A stretch of DNA of 64,000 bases, taken from positions 372,001-436,000 of the forward strand of contig JASJOG010000239.1 of NCBI GenBank assembly GCA_030142905.1, in the 5' to 3' direction. Positions 1 through 12,171 of the stretch are shown here, piece after piece. A program made the translations under genes and the position numbers. A model generated the notes under the pieces. It ran no database searches, had not been told where the DNA came from, and saw only the letters and a program-made list of their open reading frames with translations. Each line of letters opens with the position of its first letter. Within the stretch, counting starts at the first letter, position 1. Source of the DNA: Heliopora coerulea (Eukaryota > Cnidaria > Anthozoa > Scleralcyonacea > Helioporidae).

Positions 1-33
<33 letters not shown>
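1..33. repeat. (ATT)n microsatellite at left edge
   Basis: The first 33 bases are a pure ATT trinucleotide run, cut by the window edge, so its true length is unknown. Confidence 0.95.
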
Positions 34-747
34 GTTGTTGATTTCATTTTGTAGTGAGTTAAAATTGCATAAATGATTTGATAAAAAACAAAGCAAGTTT
101 TGCCCACGAAGTTGAGGGAGACTGGGAACTAATGTTTAGGGGCATACGTGGTATGATGTCACTTCCTGCTTTTCATTCATGAATTAATCTCTACTCTGTC
201 CTAGAGTATCCAGTTACCAAACTCATACTCTTAAGTGCAACTTGTGATTTGGAAGTGCAATGAAAAACTAGTTATATTTGATAGGTAACAAATTAAACCT
301 TTCCACAATGTTAACAACGTGAGTTCAGAAACCACAACCAGCCAACAACTTATAAAACAACTTATAAAAAGTATAAAATAAAACATATTCCGAAAAATAG
401 AGACATCTTGGAAAACTCAAGATATGAGTCAAAACAAGACGAGTATACAAGTCTAATATTTCGACTTTATTACAAAGTCATCATCAGACAGAATGATTTA
501 CAAAACAAGCCAAGGTCTATATATACAGTGTGATGTTCACAACTTGCTCCTCACTTAGGATACTTGCAGAAGGAGTTGGAGGGACAACCACGATATTTGA
601 CATGTTTTTTTACAATGAAATTTATCGGGAAGTTTACACTACTCTCTTAGGTGTTCAAACTGTCAACTGTTTTTACTGTAAGAGAACAGATTCTTTTTTT
701 AACCTTGAAATAAAACATGAAATTTTGGAGTGTTTCTGTTCGCGCAG
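34..747. other. Non-coding flank with one dispersed repeat copy
   Basis: No gene can be supported here. Short frames have no recognisable domain or splice context. The middle (about 384-545) is a copy of a dispersed hairpin repeat, listed separately. Confidence 0.6.
384..545 (-). repeat. Dispersed hairpin repeat, copy A (Penelope-like end?)
   Basis: Read on the minus strand, this block has CTGATGA, then a stem-loop with arms GACTTT and AAAGTC, then GAAA. A tract follows that includes TTTTTCGGAATATGTTTT. The same order recurs on the plus strand at about 42086-42200, including the GGAATATGTTTT end, so this is a repeat family. The core resembles a hammerhead ribozyme core, but I find no matching helices I and III. 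Assignment to a Penelope-like retroelement is inference. Confidence 0.6.
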
Positions 748-1724
748 TTAAAAATCACCGAGCTTTGTTACCTGAACTATGGTGTGTTCATTGCCCGGCA
801 GCCCCCTCCATAGCTTCAATGCAGTAGGACAAATTCTGGAATCGCGGATACAGTGAATCAGAGGGTTGGCCAAAGTATGGAGGAACATCAAAGTGATGTA
901 CCACGGTTTAACCTATTTTTCCAACAACGTTTTCATGTCATCGTCGAACGCTTTGACGATGCCAGCCGCAACTGCTGGGAAATAGCAAATGAGAAACCGC
1001 GCCATCAACAACGACGTTTTTTGAGCCTTCTTTACTTTTTGTCGCAGCACGTGAGAGATATTTTCTGGCTTACGACAATAGTCCTGTCGACACACTTTTA
1101 GGTACGAGTTAATTTTGGTGTAAGTGAAGATCATGAAAGCGTAGATAGCGAACACAAATCCCGCAAAGACAAATTGGTGGGTCTTTTTGTACGAAGAGAG
1201 AGTGGAGATGGTAGTGTTCAAGAAGCATGCCATAGCGATAGAAAAAAGCAATTGGAGGATCAGTCGTTGTTTTGGTCGGTGGGTTGCGTGATAAATTGCT
1301 AGATATCTTTCCAAGGCGATCCCGCACGTTACCAAGAACAAAAAATTGCATGCCATGTGTCCAACGCAGTGGGAAAAAATCACTGATGACACAGAACCAT
1401 GCCTTTTGTGTGTTTTTCGGATCGAGCAACTGTAAAATGTTTATGATGCAGAAAGGCACCTGAACAAAGAGCGTTGAAAATAAACTGGCAATTACTTGGA
1501 GGCTGATAAGAACGTTCGTTCCACTGCGAAGTTCCCGGCTTCTTGCGAAGATACTTACTAGCAACAAGTTCAGCGCGAGAGATGGGACAACAGTAAGTCC
1601 GGCTGCAGTTGTTACCACGAATGAGTTCCACCAATACAGAGGAAGGGTGATACGAACAGGAGCATAAATAGTTCGTGTAGCCGTCTGAGACGTTGTGGTT
1701 CGTGCTTGTGTTGTAACCAAACAT
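748..1724 (-). pseudogene. Broken class A (rhodopsin-like) GPCR
   Basis: Read on the minus strand, this region encodes the segments of a seven-helix receptor in order, but not in one frame. TM1 and TM2 are followed by the TM3 cysteine region. About 1370-1380, a run of six T (minus strand) shifts the frame by one base. The new frame continues with TM3, the DRY-type motif ERY (LERYLAIY), TM4, TM5 and TM6. A TAG at 913-915 then interrupts the protein. The same frame carries on with a clear TM7 holding the NPxxY-type motif NPLIH, and ends at 748-750. At the 5' end the only nearby ATG (1722-1724) is out of frame with TM1, and a TAG lies just upstream in the TM1 frame. With three separate lesions, decay is likelier than sequencing error. 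The subfamily is unclear; it is an intronless cnidarian-type orphan receptor. Confidence 0.8.
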
Positions 1725-3210
1725 CTCTACGGCAATGCGTTTTTCCTCTTGAGTAAAGAAAATGTCCTTCCACTGTACCTGAAGGAGACTCGTTCCTGAC
1801 AGTTACGAATGAACTGAAGACCCGAGTACCTGAATTACTTGAACTAAGAAACGATTAAAGTCCCTAATGACAAACAATTTGACACTTGGCTGAAACAAAG
1901 CTGACATTTTAGGCTTGTAATTTTGGCAGTTGTTGAAGACTGAACTGGTGTCTAAATAGCCAACAAGCTTCCAGAATTTAGTGTTTAGAAATTGACCGTA
2001 ATTCCAGTGAAAATGCTACTAAACTGTAAAAACGACAACGAAATGCAAGCTTCAGAGCAGATTTATTTACGATCGGAATTTTGGGCTCAAATTTTCGCTC
2101 CAACGCAAGAAAAGAAGACACACTACATTAGTTTCATTTCGGTGTAATTTGCTTATATGAAAGCTTAATAACTGTTGCGGTTAAAGAGCACCATTGCAAT
2201 GACGATGCTGAGGGCCAAAAAGATATTTATTATGATATTTATAATATTTTGCTTCCGGAAATCGAATTGTAAGTTTGAATTGCCCAAAGAACGGAAAAAC
2301 GGAAGTAAAGAAAAAGAATATATAGGTAAATGAAAGGGCATGAATTTCGAGTGAAGGAAGGTATTTCCATCGATGAAACTGATAGACTGTTTAATTTGCA
2401 GATTATTTATGGTTTTTGTTTTAACAATTTGTTGTACCCTGATCTGTATTTCTGGATTCGTTTCATTTTCATTTGCACATTTGTGAGTATTTTTAAAATA
2501 GTTTATAATACTCGATAATTCATGGAGAAAGAACAAAAAAGATGTCTAATTCGTTGTTGAAAATGGAGTACGGAATTCTCTTAATTTTCATAAACATTTC
2601 CTTCAATTTTCTCGGCTAAGATGACCTGTATCTCCAAACCTGTCGGCAACTATGGACATTTAGATGCACTTGTTTGATAAGTAGACAATATTAACGTCCG
2701 TTCCGTATGGGATCTAATACGGTCTCCTTTTTAAGGTTCTTAAATAAGCAACCAAACAATGAAAAAACTACCTTCCATTTCCTTTCTGATGACTTCAAAA
2801 TATTTTTTCATTCATTGTCAATTACACAATTTACATTGTCTGAAGAAAGGGTAACAAAATTTGCCAGGTGAATATGGTCGAACAAAAACACACGTTGAGG
2901 AACATGTTTGATCAATTATTTAATAAATTGGATTGAATATGGGCCATTTTGATATTTCGATCGGTTTTTTTAATATTCCAATTTCTTAACCTACATTCAC
3001 ATCGGCTTATTTCATATTTTTAGTTTAAATAACCTTGCTAGCAATATTATATAATTTGTTTTTTACAGTTCATCTTCAGTAACCAGTTTTTTTGTCCTTC
3101 CTTGAAACTACTTTGTGTTTGTGCTGCGAGGGCCCCTCATCATTTTCATCAAGTACGGAGCTATCCTACCGACACTAAATATTGTTTGTTTTTTTTATTC
3201 ACTCATTTAG
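1725..3210. other. Intergenic, nothing recognised
   Basis: AT-rich sequence. A 123-codon open frame on the minus strand (2165-2536) is low-complexity, with an Ile-rich end and no recognisable domain. I do not call it a gene. Confidence 0.5.
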
Positions 3211-3312
3211 ACATTGACTGCTGCCTTTCAAAACTACGATACCAACAGAAACGGATGGATACAAATCAACTATGAACAATTCCTTAGTTTAGTGTTTACA
3301 CTTAGAGTATAG
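3211..3312 (+). CDS. PDCD6: Partial: last exon of a penta-EF-hand protein (PDCD6/ALG-2-like)
   Basis: A T-rich tract ending in TTTAG precedes an open 33-codon stretch that closes with TAG at 3310-3312. It contains an EF-hand loop, DTNRNGWIQINY, followed by EQFLSLVF. This is the arrangement of the fifth, dimer-forming EF-hand of PDCD6/ALG-2, a calcium sensor that binds ESCRT and COPII partners. As in that family, position 12 of the loop is not acidic, so this hand is not expected to bind calcium strongly. I could not find the preceding EF-hand exons in the 3.2 kb to the left. Either they lie beyond the window, across the GPCR remnant, or this is an orphan exon. Peflin or another penta-EF-hand member remains possible. 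Confidence 0.6.
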   Translation, partial: TLTAAFQNYDTNRNGWIQINYEQFLSLVFTLRV

Positions 3313-3833
3313 AACTTTTTCCAAAAGGCTTGATCATTGTATAATATTGATATATTGTTGATTTAGTGATGCTAAGAATCCGAAAAATGATTGGACAGAT
3401 AACGTAAGTTTAATTAGGAAATATAATGGCTTTTGCGAATTGATTTAGCCAGACAGGAAGTTTGTCAAAGAGGGAAAGCAACCTGACGTAAAATTAATCG
3501 TATAAGAACTTATGAACAGTGGAACAGCGCTATTCATACACGTCAATCTCGGGTTATTCGTCTTATGTAGATTTAAGACGTCTTTTATGTCTAAGAAGAG
3601 TCACTTGTCACGGAAATGTCATCGAGAAGTAATCATTTTTATTTTTTGTTATAAATTATGCTCTTTATAGCAAGACAAAGCAATACGTAATTCTGCTATC
3701 GCGCTTGTTTCTAGCGACCTGGTAACGAAATACATTCAATATGGCGGAACCAAAGGAACATTTCGAAGAACGATGACAGTCAATATCAATTATTTCATCT
3801 CATAACCCATCTGTGAATGCATTTCATATAACG
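3313..3833. other. Intergenic / 5' flank of STX16
   Basis: AT-rich sequence with no recognisable gene. It must hold the promoter and 5' untranslated region of the downstream syntaxin gene, but I see no TATA box or other decisive element. Confidence 0.45.
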
Positions 3834-6800
3834 ATGGCAACCAAAAGTCACACGGAATTCTTTATTAAAATTAGAAATGAGTTATTACGGTTCAATAACT
3901 ACGCAAGGCAACATGAATTTGCGGTAAGTAACGTACGAAATATCGTACTGTCATTAGGTATAGATTGTCATCATTAAGCATGTTATGTGTACATTTTAGT
4001 ACATCCTCATTTTTGGACGTCGCTATGAAGCTTTAAGTATATATTTTACATGTAGGACGACGATACTGTGGCGTTAGTGAAATCTGGTGACGTTGAGTTG
4101 GGCTTTGCTGGAGTTGGCTCCTCAAGTTCACTTCCGCCAGAGTGGTAAGGAAGATATTTATGTTGACTAGCGTCATGATGGACTCTCTTCTAGAACAAAC
4201 AAGAAACCTTACTAGTACTAAATCCGCTAGTCGTAGTTTCCTCGAAATCAAGAAAATTAGAAATTGTTGTTGCACTCGTTTTATTTATGGTGAAATCCTT
4301 CCCATTCCAGTCCCCTCGCTTTTTTCTTCCTTGTGCTCCCTTGTAAATAGGTATGTGTAAGGTGTCAAGTCTTACCTTGGCATAGCCAGTTTTGTAATAC
4401 TGTAGAACCAAGTTGAAAATTTTATAATAATTCATGGGCCCTATTAAAGTTACAGTACAATTTGTAATTGTGTAGGTAAGATCTTTTTTGTGGAAAATAT
4501 GTAAAAAACTCTGAAAGTACTCCTCAACTTTGCAGATCATAAACCTGTTAGTTAGTCAAGCAATTAACATATTCTTAGTGTTTGATAGGCTTTCCTCTGT
4601 AGCCCTTTATATATTACCTAGACTTACCTTACTATTAGGAGGTTGACTAAATGAAGCTTTACTAATTTTAGGGTTGATGTTGTGGAAGAGGTATGAAGTC
4701 AAAGATAAATCCCTAATATTTCATAGTATAATTATTGAAGTAACTATAAAAGTTTATCCTTTATGCCCTAGCTAAATTTCAAGGTGGAAACCTCATTTGA
4801 GCAATTTATTTAAGTGGGTTAAAATTTAATTGTTAATTCTAAACCCTAGTTGTTGTGATTGACATATAAACTTGAAGGTTTAATGCATATACCCACTTGA
4901 ACAAAGACAAGCATTTCTAAATATTTCATGCAAAATGAATGTTTTATTAAATAATATTTTCATGTGACCTGTCATGTGAAAGGACTTTATGTAGATTGGT
5001 TTATTACTGCTTTTTTTTATTTAGGTTCAATATGAAGTGACCAAAATTAAACAGAGAAGTAAGGTTATCAATGATACATATAGAATAGGGCAGGGAATAC
5101 ATTGTTGGACAAATATCAACACTATATATAACAACTGCTTGTTAAATAATCCCATTAGTTTTTTTTTTATTTAAAGCATTTTTATCCAAAAACTAATTTA
5201 GTACATCCCATAAAAATGATGGGATAGTTTGTGAGCATTAGCTTTATATGAGTAGTATTCACCAAATTAGAAACTGCAGTTGAGGCTGTTTTGAACAAAA
5301 CATATTTAAGCAGTTTTAGATTGCTTGTCAATTTGCAAACTGGCTGAAGAATCTCATGTAACAATAACTATTGGCCTGGTGAACAGTTTATGGAATCTTC
5401 AGCTGTATGTGTTGGAGCTTCTGTAAATTTAGAAAATAATCAGTAATAAACTACAGTATTGTAATGGAATTGCAAAAATTTGTTAAAAATAATTTCAGGC
5501 CATTTATGTTAAGTCTTCGCATTACTATTTAAGAGTACTTTAACCTGACAACTATCATATCAGTAATGTTTTGGTAATTTACCATTACAATGCATAAAAT
5601 ATTACATAAATGTAGATAAATATTACATGATCAGATGTGCTTTTATTGCAGTGAAAGAGCTTTCTTCATTGCATGATAAACATTTAAATCGGCCTACACT
5701 GGATGATAGTGTTGATGAAGAACAAACCATAGAAATTACTACCAAAGAAATAACACAGGTTGGTAACAATATGACTAGATTTGAAAAACTCTTCATATTT
5801 GCAGTTGTAGAAAGGAGTTTTGAAAAATATTTTATTTCAAGGATTTTGTGCCATAAGTTAGTGTGTAAAAAGCTATGTACCATGTTTTTGCCCTTTTGTT
5901 GAAAAAGGAAGTGAATGTGATTTCTTGCTTAAAAATCTAATAGACATTGAAAAATTGAGCTGATAACCAGAATGTTGTTGAAAGTCCAATTTGTTATTTT
6001 CCAAAGGTTCTAATGAAAAATAACATCTAATTAAGCAGTGACAACATTTGCCTATCATAAATTTCTGGTTTTACTCATGAAGGGGCAGGGCTTGTCCCTT
6101 TCATAAGTAAAATTGTCATGTATCAGCCAGAGTAAAATACTAAAGCTCACCGTTGCCCCTCTGTGGGTTAATATTACCACCTAGTTAAAAAGTGGGGGCC
6201 CACACATATGGTACTCTGGCTCCCCAACTTCTAACACCCCTGATGTACCCTGAATCATATGATTGGCATTATAGATATTGGTTGAAAGCAATTTTTCAAG
6301 TTTCTACCTTTGCAGGAATTGGTGATGAAAAACCTTTTGTTTTTTTTCATATTTGTTCATTATGAACTGAATAAAATTTCTGTCGGTTATACGGAGTATG
6401 GCCCGTTATAAAACGTCCTTGGCAAACAGTTCTGGAGCATGTCATTATTGACAATTTTTCCCGACCAGTTCACTTTAAATTTAATGCTTGTTTTTTTAGC
6501 AATCCTTAGCGAAATTATCAAATCACATATTATTTTGTTTATGTATCCCTTCAAAATGCAGATGTTCCACCAAAGTCAAACAGCCATTCAAAGAATTAGT
6601 GGAAGAGCAAAATCTGCGAAGCCAAAAGAAAAGCGTTTGGTCAAAAATGTGGTTTCCTCCTTGGCGTCCAGTCTTCAAGAGTTGTCAGGAAATTTTCGCA
6701 AAAGCCAATCAACTTACTTAAAAAGTAGGTATACGATATAGAACAACCAAAGTTAAGACAAAAGGAATACCCGTATGACTGATTGTCACTACTTGTGTCT

Positions 6801-8440
6801 ACCAGCCCTGAGGGAGATATCAGGGCTGTAAAATAAGACGTAGCTGACTTAATGTTCTACGCACTCTTCTAGTCTTAAGCCTGTTTTCTATTAATCCAAT
6901 TTCACTGGGTATCCCTGCTAGTTATAACTAGGCTGTTCTCCTTAGAGGTCCAATAACGGCCACCTTTAACGCTAGACGTACCTTAAATAAGACGTGAAAA
7001 TATTCCTGTAAAGAGCACAAAAATTATGTTCACGTCTTAGCGCCAGACCGACCTTACACAAGACGTGAAAATATTCCCATCAAGAGTACACAAAACTGAC
7101 GTTCACGTCTTGCGTGATGTGTTTGTAAAATGCACCAACACATGAAGCGTCCCGTATTTCTGTCCAACAAATGCCCTTAATGTTTCCATGCATTGAATTT
7201 CATACTAAAGTCAATGATTTAAACCTGAGGGTATCCTAACACGTGGCTGAGCTTGATCGTCGAGATGATTAACTTGAACAAACACCTAAGCTTCTCACGA
7301 TCATGACGCATTCGCAATTTTTTTAGAAATGAAAAGTCGCGAGGAAAGAGAAAAACACTATTTTGACAGCAGTATGGGTGCTGGAAGTAGTTCACTGATG
7401 GAAGAAAGTCTAGATGACAGCGAGCTGTATGATCGGGTAAGGTGTCCTGCCAGTTCTCCACGATTGGACAGTTACATATATCCCAAGGTTCCACCACGGC
7501 ATTTTTTCATAGTCATTTGATTCTCTCTATCTCATCTATTTAGGGTTTCACGTCAAATCAAATGAAATTTGTTGAAGACAATAGCGCTTTAATCGAACAG
7601 AGGGAAAAAGAAATACAACACATCGTTCAATCTATTGCAGACTTAAATCAAATATTCCAAGACTTGTCAGCTCTCATAGTTGAACAGGTAAAGTGAACCC
7701 ATATTTGAAGCTCTACTCATCTCAATTCTCTACTACATTTCCCACTCCATCGCATTGTTGCCTTTACAAATGAAGTCATCTTCGATCGTTTTGTCAAAAG
7801 GAAATTTAGCAAACCCTAAAATTGTCGTTAACTACCAGTCTTGATGAACGGTTCATCACTCTACATAACTAAATTTTAGGGGACAATTTTAGACAGAATT
7901 GATTATAACGTCGAGCAAGCCTCGATTAAAGTAGAAGAAGGTTTAGAGCAGTTGAAAAAGGTAAGCAAAGATATTGTTTTTTAATTTTTTTTTTCGTGGT
8001 GAAAGGATTAACAAGTGGTATCATGCTGGCTGAGTGGTACTGGCCATCTTTGAGTTCAACAGAACTTAGCATTTTTCAACCAGAAGACGTTGAAGATATT
8101 CTCTTGTTTTTAAGATATTCTTGCGACTAAGTAGTAATATGATGGAGTTCAGCCCTAAGCCCCATAATTAGGACATTCGCTTTCATTGTCTGGACATTCA
8201 TATATTATGAAGCCATTCACTTCTTTTACCAAGGCATTCACTTCTCTTGCCAATAAATTTCCTCCAGTTTTTAAACCTTCATGAACATTTTCGTGCTGTT
8301 AATTTTTTGTCATAAAATCTTTTACCCGAATTTCCTAGGGTGAAAAATACCAGAAAAGTTCAAGAAAAATGCTCATCATAATTTTCCTGGCAGTGGTCGT
8401 TATTGTCTTACTAATATCGCTGGTTGTGACTAAAACTTAA
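3834..8440 (+). CDS. STX16: Syntaxin-16, trans-Golgi Qa-SNARE (complete, 10 exons)
   Basis: Coding exons with GT-AG borders and consistent phase: 3834-3923, 4056-4144, 4672-4690, 5025-5058, 5652-5758, 6562-6724, 7327-7436, 7544-7687, 7880-7960, 8339-8440. They give 312 residues, against about 325 in human STX16. The N-terminus [15 protein letters not shown] matches the short N-peptide that binds the SM protein VPS45. The Habc bundle spans about 70-165, and its [16 protein letters not shown] stretch is nearly identical to vertebrate STX16. The SNARE motif spans about 215-277, with the zero-layer Gln at 252 (LIVEQ, last codon of exon 8). A tail anchor lies at about 291-309. Known role: the Qa-SNARE for endosome-to-TGN fusion with VTI1A, STX6 and VAMP4. 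Exon 3 is only 19 bases long. Confidence 0.96.
6971..7112. repeat. Two tandem ~70-bp units with inverted ends, STX16 intron 6
   Basis: Two adjacent units (about 6971-7039 and 7040-7112) share the order AGAC.TACCTTA / AAGACGTGAAAATATTCC / AGAG.ACA / TTCACGTCTT. Within each, AAGACGTGAA and TTCACGTCTT are inverted copies, so each unit can fold as a hairpin. Confidence 0.8.
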
Positions 8441-8657
8441 CTTAAACTTGTTTCAGTGAAATGAGACAGTCGACGGACCTTGTCACGTAAGAAAATGACA
8501 GCTTGGCATAAAATTTTTCACAAAGTTTATCTTTGCCCATTTTAATTTATTGCGTTGTTTAGATATCGGTTTTACACTCGTAGCGGTTACTTCTGGATTA
8601 ATTTTTGTCTCGACTGCAATAGAAAAAATGCAGTTGGCATGAAATCTGTTTCTGTGG

Positions 8658-8663
8658 AATAAA
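8658..8663 (+). terminator. Poly(A) signal AATAAA, probable for STX16
   Basis: First canonical AATAAA after the STX16 stop codon, about 220 bases downstream, in a plausible position for a 3' UTR end. Position is the only evidence. Confidence 0.45.
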
Positions 8664-11600
8664 GGTTTGCAAAGAAAGGCAAGGATTGAAAGTTCAAAAC
8701 TCTTCAGTGAACAAAACCAATACCTACAGGGAGACTAAGCGTTCTTATTTTGAGCTCCTAAAGTGGTTACGATTTTACAGATGAATATGCAATGAGCTAA
8801 AATGGAAGATACCCCTTGTGAAGCAGGCTCAACCTGTTTATGACGAAAATGTCATTTTCTCGCATGACAAGGCCAATGAGTCGTATCAAAATAGCCAGCT
8901 CCAGTTTTGGCTGAAAAATATGTCAACGAACACAGCTTAGGAATTCCTGAGAGGAAAACGAATCTGTTTCTGGTCCCATCGATAAATGGTGGACGTAATC
9001 TTATTATATCAGTGGGGTGAAGGCCGACGGCACAACGGCCCACCACGCAAATTTCGTTCGCACATATCGTTGTCGAAAAAGTTATTTTCTTTTCTCTCCA
9101 GTTGGTTAATTTCCAGTCTTAAAGATATAGCTATAGAGATTCATAGTTATAGAGCATACCCCGGAGGGGAGAGTTCGGAGGCATGCGCTGCCCCCCCCTC
9201 GCCAGATTGTTACATTTCGTCGTGGTGGGAATGTATTGTTAAGATAAAACTACTTGCGGTGAAACATCCGTGGTTCGATGTAATTCATTTGCAAAACCGT
9301 GACAGTAGGACCGTTAATGCGAGGGCAATGAGAGGTAGTTAACTTTCTAAAAACAGGCACGGTCGTGTAGACCATAAAAATATAACTATCACGCCTTACG
9401 TAATGTGTATCTTGCATAAAACGACTCTCAACCAACATGCACTATGTAGCAATGTATACGTCAAACCAGATGGCGGGTGTGCGTTGACCAGAAACCGATA
9501 AGTTTTAGGGGTTTTTTGTTTTTTTTCTAATTACTGCTGTGTGTACAGCTGAATTACTGTAATTAGGATTCAAATGAATGTCCTGTATAAAAATACCTGA
9601 ACTAATGGAAGTGGCCGTACCTTTGTTTCGGTTTCTATACATAAAGTACGTATTACTACTGTCCACCTCTGTTCCATATAATGATATACCTTCTCCCGAA
9701 TCAAAATTTTCCGTGGGAATGGGACGTTTCTTCGATTAAGTACGATTACATAGTGATAGTATGAACATCTTATCACTGTAGTGTACCATTTCACTCAAAA
9801 GCAGATTTTCCATGGAAATAAATATACTCTTTCTTGCATTTGCCAATGCTTTTCAATGCAAACTCATGCCTTCTCGGTCTATATATGCGTCTTTCCTGTC
9901 GAAACAGACGCCTTCGCCAAATTTTAGTTCAACCCTATAAGAGAAGTCATTAATAAGAAATCAAACATTAACAGCAGTGTTCAAGGCCAAGGCAACCAGT
10001 GTGACCTTGGCCTTGACTGTTGCCATTTAATGTTTACATTTGGGGGTAATTTAAGTTATGTTCATTTAGATAAAACGTGACAACTTAAAAAAAAAAAAGA
10101 AAGCTGTTTATCTCAAATTCCGGAGAGCTTTTTTGGGAGGTTGCATTAAATTTTCCGAGAGAGGGCGGCCGTTTGGTCGATGAAGATGCATTTTTCTATT
10201 ACAAGGGGACCTGCTCGCCCGGGGGGGTCACTTCTACAGGGATGAGTATCGTGTTTTGATATAAGGGGGGGGAGATATATTTCCGTTGGAAACTTGTACC
10301 AAAGAGAGGGTATGACTGTATACTGTGAAATAATAGGTCGGCGTTTGTATTATTAAAGAGTATGCTCGTATTTCATTGGAGTGGCGTAACGTTATCTCGG
10401 AAATCCTTACGTTAGCGGAGAAGACTTACGTTGTGGGTCCCATGCGTTGAAAAGGTGGCGGGCCTTGTTGATAGTCTCAGATGAGTTTCTCGTATCGTTT
10501 TTAATCTAAATCTTATTATTCTGTAGTTAACCGTGCTATAACCAAATTATTGAAGGAATTTTTCCACCTATTCACCAATCTCATTAACAACCGATGTGAA
10601 TAACCTACAGGAAAGAAAAATTTAATTACCCTTTCAGCTAAACCATTTAATAATTTATGTTGACCTTGGCTCTGAGAGAGTGTCACTAACAAAAGATTTC
10701 AACAGCATTGAGATAGCAGTTGTGTTAACTTGTGTTCTCGATGATTGAAACGCTACGTAACTCTTTATCACGAGGTTTTCGACTTGCACAATTAGGCTTT
10801 CATCTATCGAAAGGCCAGGTCTGTGCAAAGTTTTCTTTAAGTATCGCAATCCTGACATGTTGCAATGATGTTGCTTTGGAATTAACACACTGCTGCTGTG
10901 ATGGGCATGTATTGAGCGGTAAATGTGCTTGTGTGAACTTGTCTTCTTTTGAGAAGAAAGTTGAGCTTACTTAAAATCAATTGAAGCTGTATGGCTTGGG
11001 TTATAGAATAAAACCGTGTAAGGACCACAAAAGAACAGAACTTTAGTTGATACATTATGTGCCAAAGAAACTGTCCAAAGTTTGAGCATTGCACAGTTAT
11101 CGGTGATCGCTATCGATCAGAGAATTTGTCATCGACACATTGCATTTCGGACATTCACAATCGCAGAACGTAAACGTGTTTTGCTTGCTTCCCATCGCAG
11201 GCTACTGGGTGTCAGGACTGCATCATTTGTGCATGAAATCTTAGCCCGACCATTTGAACTTAATTGAAATTTAGGCCTCACAAGGCTGGTACACCCTAGG
11301 CTCGAATCTTGGAGACACATCACAGGAACGTTTCTCGAGGGACAAACTGCCTCGTGTCAGAGAGCGTTATTTTATCCGCAACAAAACCTCGGCTCACTCT
11401 CTACTTACTGCTATGAATTAAAAGTTGTCACTCGTATTGAACAAGTCGCAGCATATCTCCTTGAGCCCTCAACTTTAAAGGAAAACGTCTGTTCTAAACC
11501 GTATTATTTCAGACATACAATGGTGTTTCACCGTCCTTCCTTAAGTTTTTTTTTCTCTTACCCAATTTTGACTGGTTCGTCTGTTAATTATTCCCACAAG

Positions 11601-12032
11601 TAAACAAACATAAATGAGAAATTCAAATCCTCTTTTGTAGAGATATAGATAACACGTGATAGATTCCGTCAAATCTTGCAAATATTCACTGTGAGGTTAT
11701 TGCACGCACGCAGCGAAACGTTTTTGTAATAATTATAAGATGTTTTGGTTGTTTGCTATTAGTTCGGGGTTTCGCATTCAAACGACATGTGGTTATGACC
11801 ATATGTTACTGTTTATTGTTTCACACTAAGTTTTCCACGGACGCTTAAACGTTGTACTGAAATAAAAACCTAGACCTACATACCATATAAACAATTAAAA
11901 GAATATATCTGTCATGTACTGACATCAGTTAATCCGAATGAGAAATATAATAATATAAATTTATAATATTAATTAATTTTCCTCGGCCAATCCTCTTAAC
12001 ACGGATTGCATCATGCCGGGTGTTGACATATA
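8664..12032. other. Intergenic between STX16 and SLC7 copy 1
   Basis: No gene recognised. Contents include a short perfect hairpin (9981-10015), a poly(A) tract near 10087, and G/C-homopolymer-rich patches near 9180 and 10220-10275 that look like remnants of old interspersed repeats. Open frames of 60-80 codons around 10655-11323 have no domain or splice support. Confidence 0.5.
9981..10015. repeat. Perfect 12-bp inverted repeat
   Basis: TCAAGGCCAAGG and CCTTGGCCTTGA are exact reverse complements separated by 11 bases. The flanks (ACATTAA on the left, TTTAATGT on the right) also pair loosely, so this may be the centre of a decayed foldback element. Confidence 0.7.
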
Positions 12033-12106
12033 CACGTGCTTCCAACTGCATGTTGATTGGTTTGATGCATTGTATCGAGGAGGCAGATTAACTTTGAATA
12101 CACGTG
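12033..12106 (+). promoter_or_regulatory. E-box / inverted CCAAT / E-box cluster upstream of SLC7 copy 1
   Basis: CACGTG at 12033-12038, an inverted CCAAT (GATTGGTT) at 12055-12062, and CACGTG at 12101-12106, with the start codon at 12172. A TATAAGG lies at 12113-12119. The same order occurs upstream of SLC7 copy 2. CACGTG is the usual site for bHLH-zip factors (USF, MYC, MiT/TFE); which factor binds cannot be told from sequence. Confidence 0.5.
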
Positions 12107-12171
12107 GCTGACTATAAGGAGACGTGTACTGTTCATCTTAACATAACAACGTTGGAAACAGTTGCGACAAA

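Noticed and set aside
2165..2536. 123-codon minus-strand frame with a hydrophobic C-terminus
   Set aside because: AT-driven composition, no domain, no splice or start context that would favour coding.
10655..11323. Cluster of 60-80 codon frames on both strands
   Set aside because: Overlap each other on opposite strands, with no domain or splice support.
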